Shown: piece after piece, positions 61,321 to 64,000 of the stretch | Numbering within the stretch: position 1 is the first letter of the stretch | Layout: each line of letters starts with the position of its first letter | NCBI RefSeq assembly: GCF_013839445.1 | Contig: NZ_JACDIT010000001.1 | Coordinates: 698,126-762,125, forward strand | Source of the DNA: Chthonobacter albigriseus | GTDB taxonomy: Bacteria; Pseudomonadota; Alphaproteobacteria; Rhizobiales; Pleomorphomonadaceae | Reading direction: 5' to 3' | Length of the DNA stretch: 64,000 nucleotides | The notes under the pieces: model-generated | Databases searched by the model: none | Told to the model about the DNA's origin: nothing | The model's input: the letters and a program-made list of their open reading frames with translations, nothing else | Made by a program: the position numbers and the translations under genes

Positions 61321-63545
61321 ACGATCTGCGTCCGGATCTCACCACCTGCGACCGCGAGCCGATCCGGATCCCGGGCTCGATCCAGCCGCACGGCGTGCTG
61401 TTCGTGCTGTCCGCGGGCCGGACCGTCGAGGCGATCAGTGCCAATGCCGCAGCGCTCACCGGCCGATCGGCCGGCGAGGCGCTCGGGCTCAGCCTGGAAG
61501 CGCTGGTGCCCGACCTCGACCCGGAACTGCTCGACGCGCTGACCGGCCCGCTGCCGGTCGATCGCACGCAGCCGCTGGGCTCGCTCCGGCGCGGCGCGGT
61601 CCGCTACGACGCCATGGCCCACGCGGTCGGGCCGCACGTCGTGCTGGAGTTGGAGGAGGTGCCCCCAGGGCAGGCGGATTCCCGGCAGATCCAGGCCCTG
61701 ATCGGCGGCGTCGTCACGCATCTCCAGAGCGTGCGGACAGTCGCCGAGGGGCTGCAGGCCGTCGCCCGCACGGTGCGCGAGCTGTCGGGCTTCGACCGGG
61801 TGATGATCTACCGGTTCGACGCGTCCTGGACGGGAACGGTGATCGCGGAGGACCGCAACGACGCGCTGCCCTCCTACCTGGAGCTGCGGTTCCCGGCGAG
61901 CGACATCCCGCAGCAGGCGCGCGACCTCTACCGGCTGAACCGCGTCCGCCAGATTCCGGACGCGAGCTACTCTCCCGTGCCGATCGCCACGCGGCTCGGC
62001 GGCCCGATCGACCTCGGCTTTTCGGCGCTGCGGAGCGTCTCCCCCGTTCATGTGGAATACATGAACAACATGGGCACGCAGGCCTCCATGTCGGTGTCGA
62101 TCCTGATCGAGGGAGAGCTCTGGGGGCTGATCTCCTGCCACAACAAGCTGGCCAAGCGCGTGCCGCCGGAAGCCCGCTCGGCCTGCGATCTCGTCGCGCA
62201 GATCCTTTCCATGCGCATCGCCTCGGAGGCCGTGCACGGCGATGCGGCCGAGCGCGTCGCCAAGCAGGGCGCACTCACCCGCCTTTTGGCCGCCATGGCT
62301 GCGAGCCCCAACTACGCCGCCGGCCTCGCCACCCTGCCCGACGCGCTGCTGGCGCTGACCGGAGCGGAGGGCGCCGCCATCTCGCACGAGGGGCGGGTCA
62401 CGCTGATCGGGCGGACGCCCGATGTGGCCAGCGTTCGCGCGATCATCGGCTGGCTGCAGGGCGACGGGGACCAGGGGGTGTTCGCCACGGCGTCGCTGCC
62501 GGCCGTGATGCCGGCGGCCGCGGACTTCGCCGATGCGGCGAGCGGGCTGCTCGCCCTGTCGCTCAGCCAGGTGCGCTCCACCCACGTGCTGTGGTTCCGC
62601 AGCGAGGTGATCCACACGGTTTCCTGGGGCGGTGATCCGCGCAAGCAGTTCGAGGCGATCGGACCGGACACGCGGATCAGCCCGCGCAAATCGTTCGAGG
62701 CATGGCGGGAGACGGTGCGGCGCACTTCGCGCCCCTGGTCGCCGGCCGAGGTGGACGCGGCGGACAACCTGCGCCGGGCGATCGTCGAGATCCTGCTGAA
62801 GCGCGCCGAGGAGATGGCGTCGCTGACGGAGGACCTGCAGCGCAGCAACCGCGAGCTGGAAGCCTTCTCCTACTCGATCAGCCACGACCTTAGGGCGCCG
62901 TTCCGCCACATCGTGGGCTACGCCGAGCTGCTGTCGGAGCGCTACGGCGAGCAGTTCGACGAGAAGGCGCGGCACTTTCTCCACAACATCACGGAATCGG
63001 CCCATACCGCCGGCAAACTGGTCGACGACCTCCTCCACTTCTCGCAGCTCGGCCGCGTGCAGGTGCACCCCGTGCGCGTGGACATGAACAAGCTGATGTC
63101 CGAGGTGATCCGATCGCTCGCCTTCGAGACGCGCGACCGGGAGATCGAGTGGCACATCTCCGACCTGCCGCCGGCGACCGGCGACGCCGGGCTGATCCGG
63201 CAGGTGCTGTTCAACCTCGTCTCCAACGCCGTCAAGTACACGCGCGGCCGGACGCCGGCGCTGATCCTGGTCAGCGGGCGCGTGGCGGAGACGCCTGGCG
63301 GCCGCGAAACCGCCTACACCGTCTCCGACAACGGGATCGGCTTCGACATGGCCTATGTCGACAAGCTGTTCCAGGTGTTCCAGCGGCTCAACAGGTCCGA
63401 GGACTTCGAGGGCACCGGCATCGGGCTGGCGCTGGTGCGCCGCATCGTGGAGCGACACGGCGGGCGGACCGAGGCGATCGGTGAGATCGGCCGCGGCGCA
63501 ACCTTCACCTTCGCCCTTCCGGAAAGGGCAGCCGAGAGGATCTAA
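61317..63545 (+). CDS. bphP: Bacteriophytochrome histidine kinase
   Basis: A 742-residue red/far-red photoreceptor. C11 (DLTTCDREPI) is the biliverdin attachment residue before the PAS domain (about 15-120, IPGSIQPHGVLF). GAF follows (about 140-300) with FPASDIPQQARDLYRLN. PHY (about 320-495) has the tongue motif PRKSFEAW. HisKA carries H523 (SISHDLRAPFRHIVGY). The HATPase has NLVSNAVKYTRG, DNGIGFDMAYVDKLFQVFQRL and GTGIGLALVRRIVERHGG. All light-sensing and kinase residues look intact. The response regulator gene starts directly after the stop (TAAATG). Confidence 0.95.
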   Translation: MNDLRPDLTTCDREPIRIPGSIQPHGVLFVLSAGRTVEAISANAAALTGRSAGEALGLSLEALVPDLDPELLDALTGPLPVDRTQPLGSLRRGAVRYDAMAHAVGPHVVLELEEVPPGQADSRQIQALIGGVVTHLQSVRTVAEGLQAVARTVRELSGFDRVMIYRFDASWTGTVIAEDRNDALPSYLELRFPASDIPQQARDLYRLNRVRQIPDASYSPVPIATRLGGPIDLGFSALRSVSPVHVEYMNNMGTQASMSVSILIEGELWGLISCHNKLAKRVPPEARSACDLVAQILSMRIASEAVHGDAAERVAKQGALTRLLAAMAASPNYAAGLATLPDALLALTGAEGAAISHEGRVTLIGRTPDVASVRAIIGWLQGDGDQGVFATASLPAVMPAAADFADAASGLLALSLSQVRSTHVLWFRSEVIHTVSWGGDPRKQFEAIGPDTRISPRKSFEAWRETVRRTSRPWSPAEVDAADNLRRAIVEILLKRAEEMASLTEDLQRSNRELEAFSYSISHDLRAPFRHIVGYAELLSERYGEQFDEKARHFLHNITESAHTAGKLVDDLLHFSQLGRVQVHPVRVDMNKLMSEVIRSLAFETRDREIEWHISDLPPATGDAGLIRQVLFNLVSNAVKYTRGRTPALILVSGRVAETPGGRETAYTVSDNGIGFDMAYVDKLFQVFQRLNRSEDFEGTGIGLALVRRIVERHGGRTEAIGEIGRGATFTFALPERAAERI

Positions 63546-64000
63546 ATGTCGACACTGAGACCCATCCTTCTGGTCGAAGACAGCCCGAAGGACATCGAGC
63601 TCACGCTCGAGGCGCTGGCGAAGTGCCAGCTCGCCAACGACATCCATGTCGCCCGCGACGGCGTGGAGGCGCTCGACTACCTCTATGCGCGAGGCAGCCA
63701 CCAGGGACGGAACAGCGGCGAGCCCGCCGTCGTTCTCCTCGACCTGAAGCTGCCGCGTGTCGACGGGCTGGAGGTGCTGGAGGCGATCAAGCGCGATCCG
63801 GCGCTGATGCAGATCCCCGTCGTCATGCTGACGTCGTCGCGGGAGGAGAAGGATCTGGTGCAGAGCTACAAGCTGGGCGTCAACGCCTTCGTGGTGAAGC
63901 CGGTCGGGTTCAGCGCCTTCCTGGAAGCCATCCAGGACATCGGCGTGTTCTGGGCAATCCTGAACGAGCCGCCGCCGCACCGGCTGTCCGGGGCAGGCAG
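63546..64000 (+). CDS. Single-domain response regulator of the phytochrome (3' end outside window)
   Basis: The first 151 residues are visible without a stop. A Rcp1-like receiver: ILLVEDSPKDIELTLEAL, phosphoacceptor D66 in VVLLDLKLPRVDGLEVL, VVMLTSSREEKDL and the lysine in NAFVVKPVGF. It should take phosphate from BphP. Most such regulators are about 150 residues, so little is missing. Confidence 0.92.
   Translation, partial: MSTLRPILLVEDSPKDIELTLEALAKCQLANDIHVARDGVEALDYLYARGSHQGRNSGEPAVVLLDLKLPRVDGLEVLEAIKRDPALMQIPVVMLTSSREEKDLVQSYKLGVNAFVVKPVGFSAFLEAIQDIGVFWAILNEPPPHRLSGAG

Noticed and set aside
61149-63980. A 943-codon minus-strand open frame opposite the phytochrome operon
   Set aside because: Mirror of strongly conserved plus-strand genes; no motif of its own.

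Overview
This is about 64 kb of high-GC DNA from a proteobacterial chromosome, most likely an alphaproteobacterium of the order Hyphomicrobiales (Rhizobiales). The grounds are a ChvE-GguA-GguB sugar transporter with an L-arabonate-type dehydratase, an HWE histidine kinase, promoter-like GGAAC-N16/17-CGTT elements typical of the alphaproteobacterial general stress sigma factor EcfG, Ku next to a large LigD, and a bacteriophytochrome operon. Gene density is high, and many neighbours overlap by 1 to 20 bases. I saw no tRNA, rRNA, CRISPR array, insertion sequence or prophage. The window reads as ordinary chromosome with several accessory-like modules.

Layout, left to right. 0-1.7 kb: the end of a c-di-GMP phosphodiesterase (EAL) followed by an orphan YtfQ-like sugar-binding protein. 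1.7-8.7 kb: a sugar uptake locus with a GntR-type regulator carrying two winged helices, chvE, gguA, gguB and a sugar-acid dehydratase. 9.4-14.6 kb: a leucine/isovalerate degradation operon (liuB-liuC-liuD-liuE) behind a perfect 16-bp palindrome. 14.8-20.5 kb: a D-lactate/glycolate-type FAD oxidase, an ECF42-like sigma factor with its YCII/DGPF partner, an acyl-CoA ligase and an enoyl-CoA hydratase. 20.6-29.7 kb: LemA, DUF2207 and a full MoxR-DUF58-VWA-VWA-TPR-BatD operon. 30.3-35.6 kb: a complete RsbR-RsbS-RsbT stressosome with a SpoIIE phosphatase and two histidine kinases. 36-47 kb: a short LysR regulator, a multicopper oxidase, a metal P-type ATPase, a proline racemase-family enzyme, a beta-CASP hydrolase, a LOG-like protein, CutC, a YihY membrane protein, a phosphoesterase and a secreted small protein. 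47.3-51.5 kb: a four-gene envelope operon of unknown function (coiled-coil membrane protein, VWA-like protein, small membrane protein, OmpA/MotB-like protein). 51.5-59.9 kb: a secreted nuclease, an SDR, then a DNA-repair block (Ku, LigD, UdgX fusion, radical SAM protein). 60-64 kb: a small helical protein, then heme oxygenase, bacteriophytochrome and a response regulator that runs off the end.

How the parts connect. By eye I found three exact EcfG-type promoters (GGAAC-N16/17-CGTT), each correctly placed before an operon: the stressosome (35782-35806, minus), ku-ligD (53034-53059, plus) and heme oxygenase-phytochrome (60455-60479, plus). A fourth with one changed -10 base precedes the small secreted protein (47208-47232, minus). 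If real, these tie sensing, light perception and double-strand-break repair to one general stress regulon. The ECF42-like sigma factor has its own promoter-like motif. The radical SAM-UdgX operon carries a LexA-like box, and the radical SAM protein ends in a canonical beta-clamp-binding pentapeptide. The two best candidates for undescribed biology are the four-gene envelope operon and the stressosome-HWE kinase circuit.
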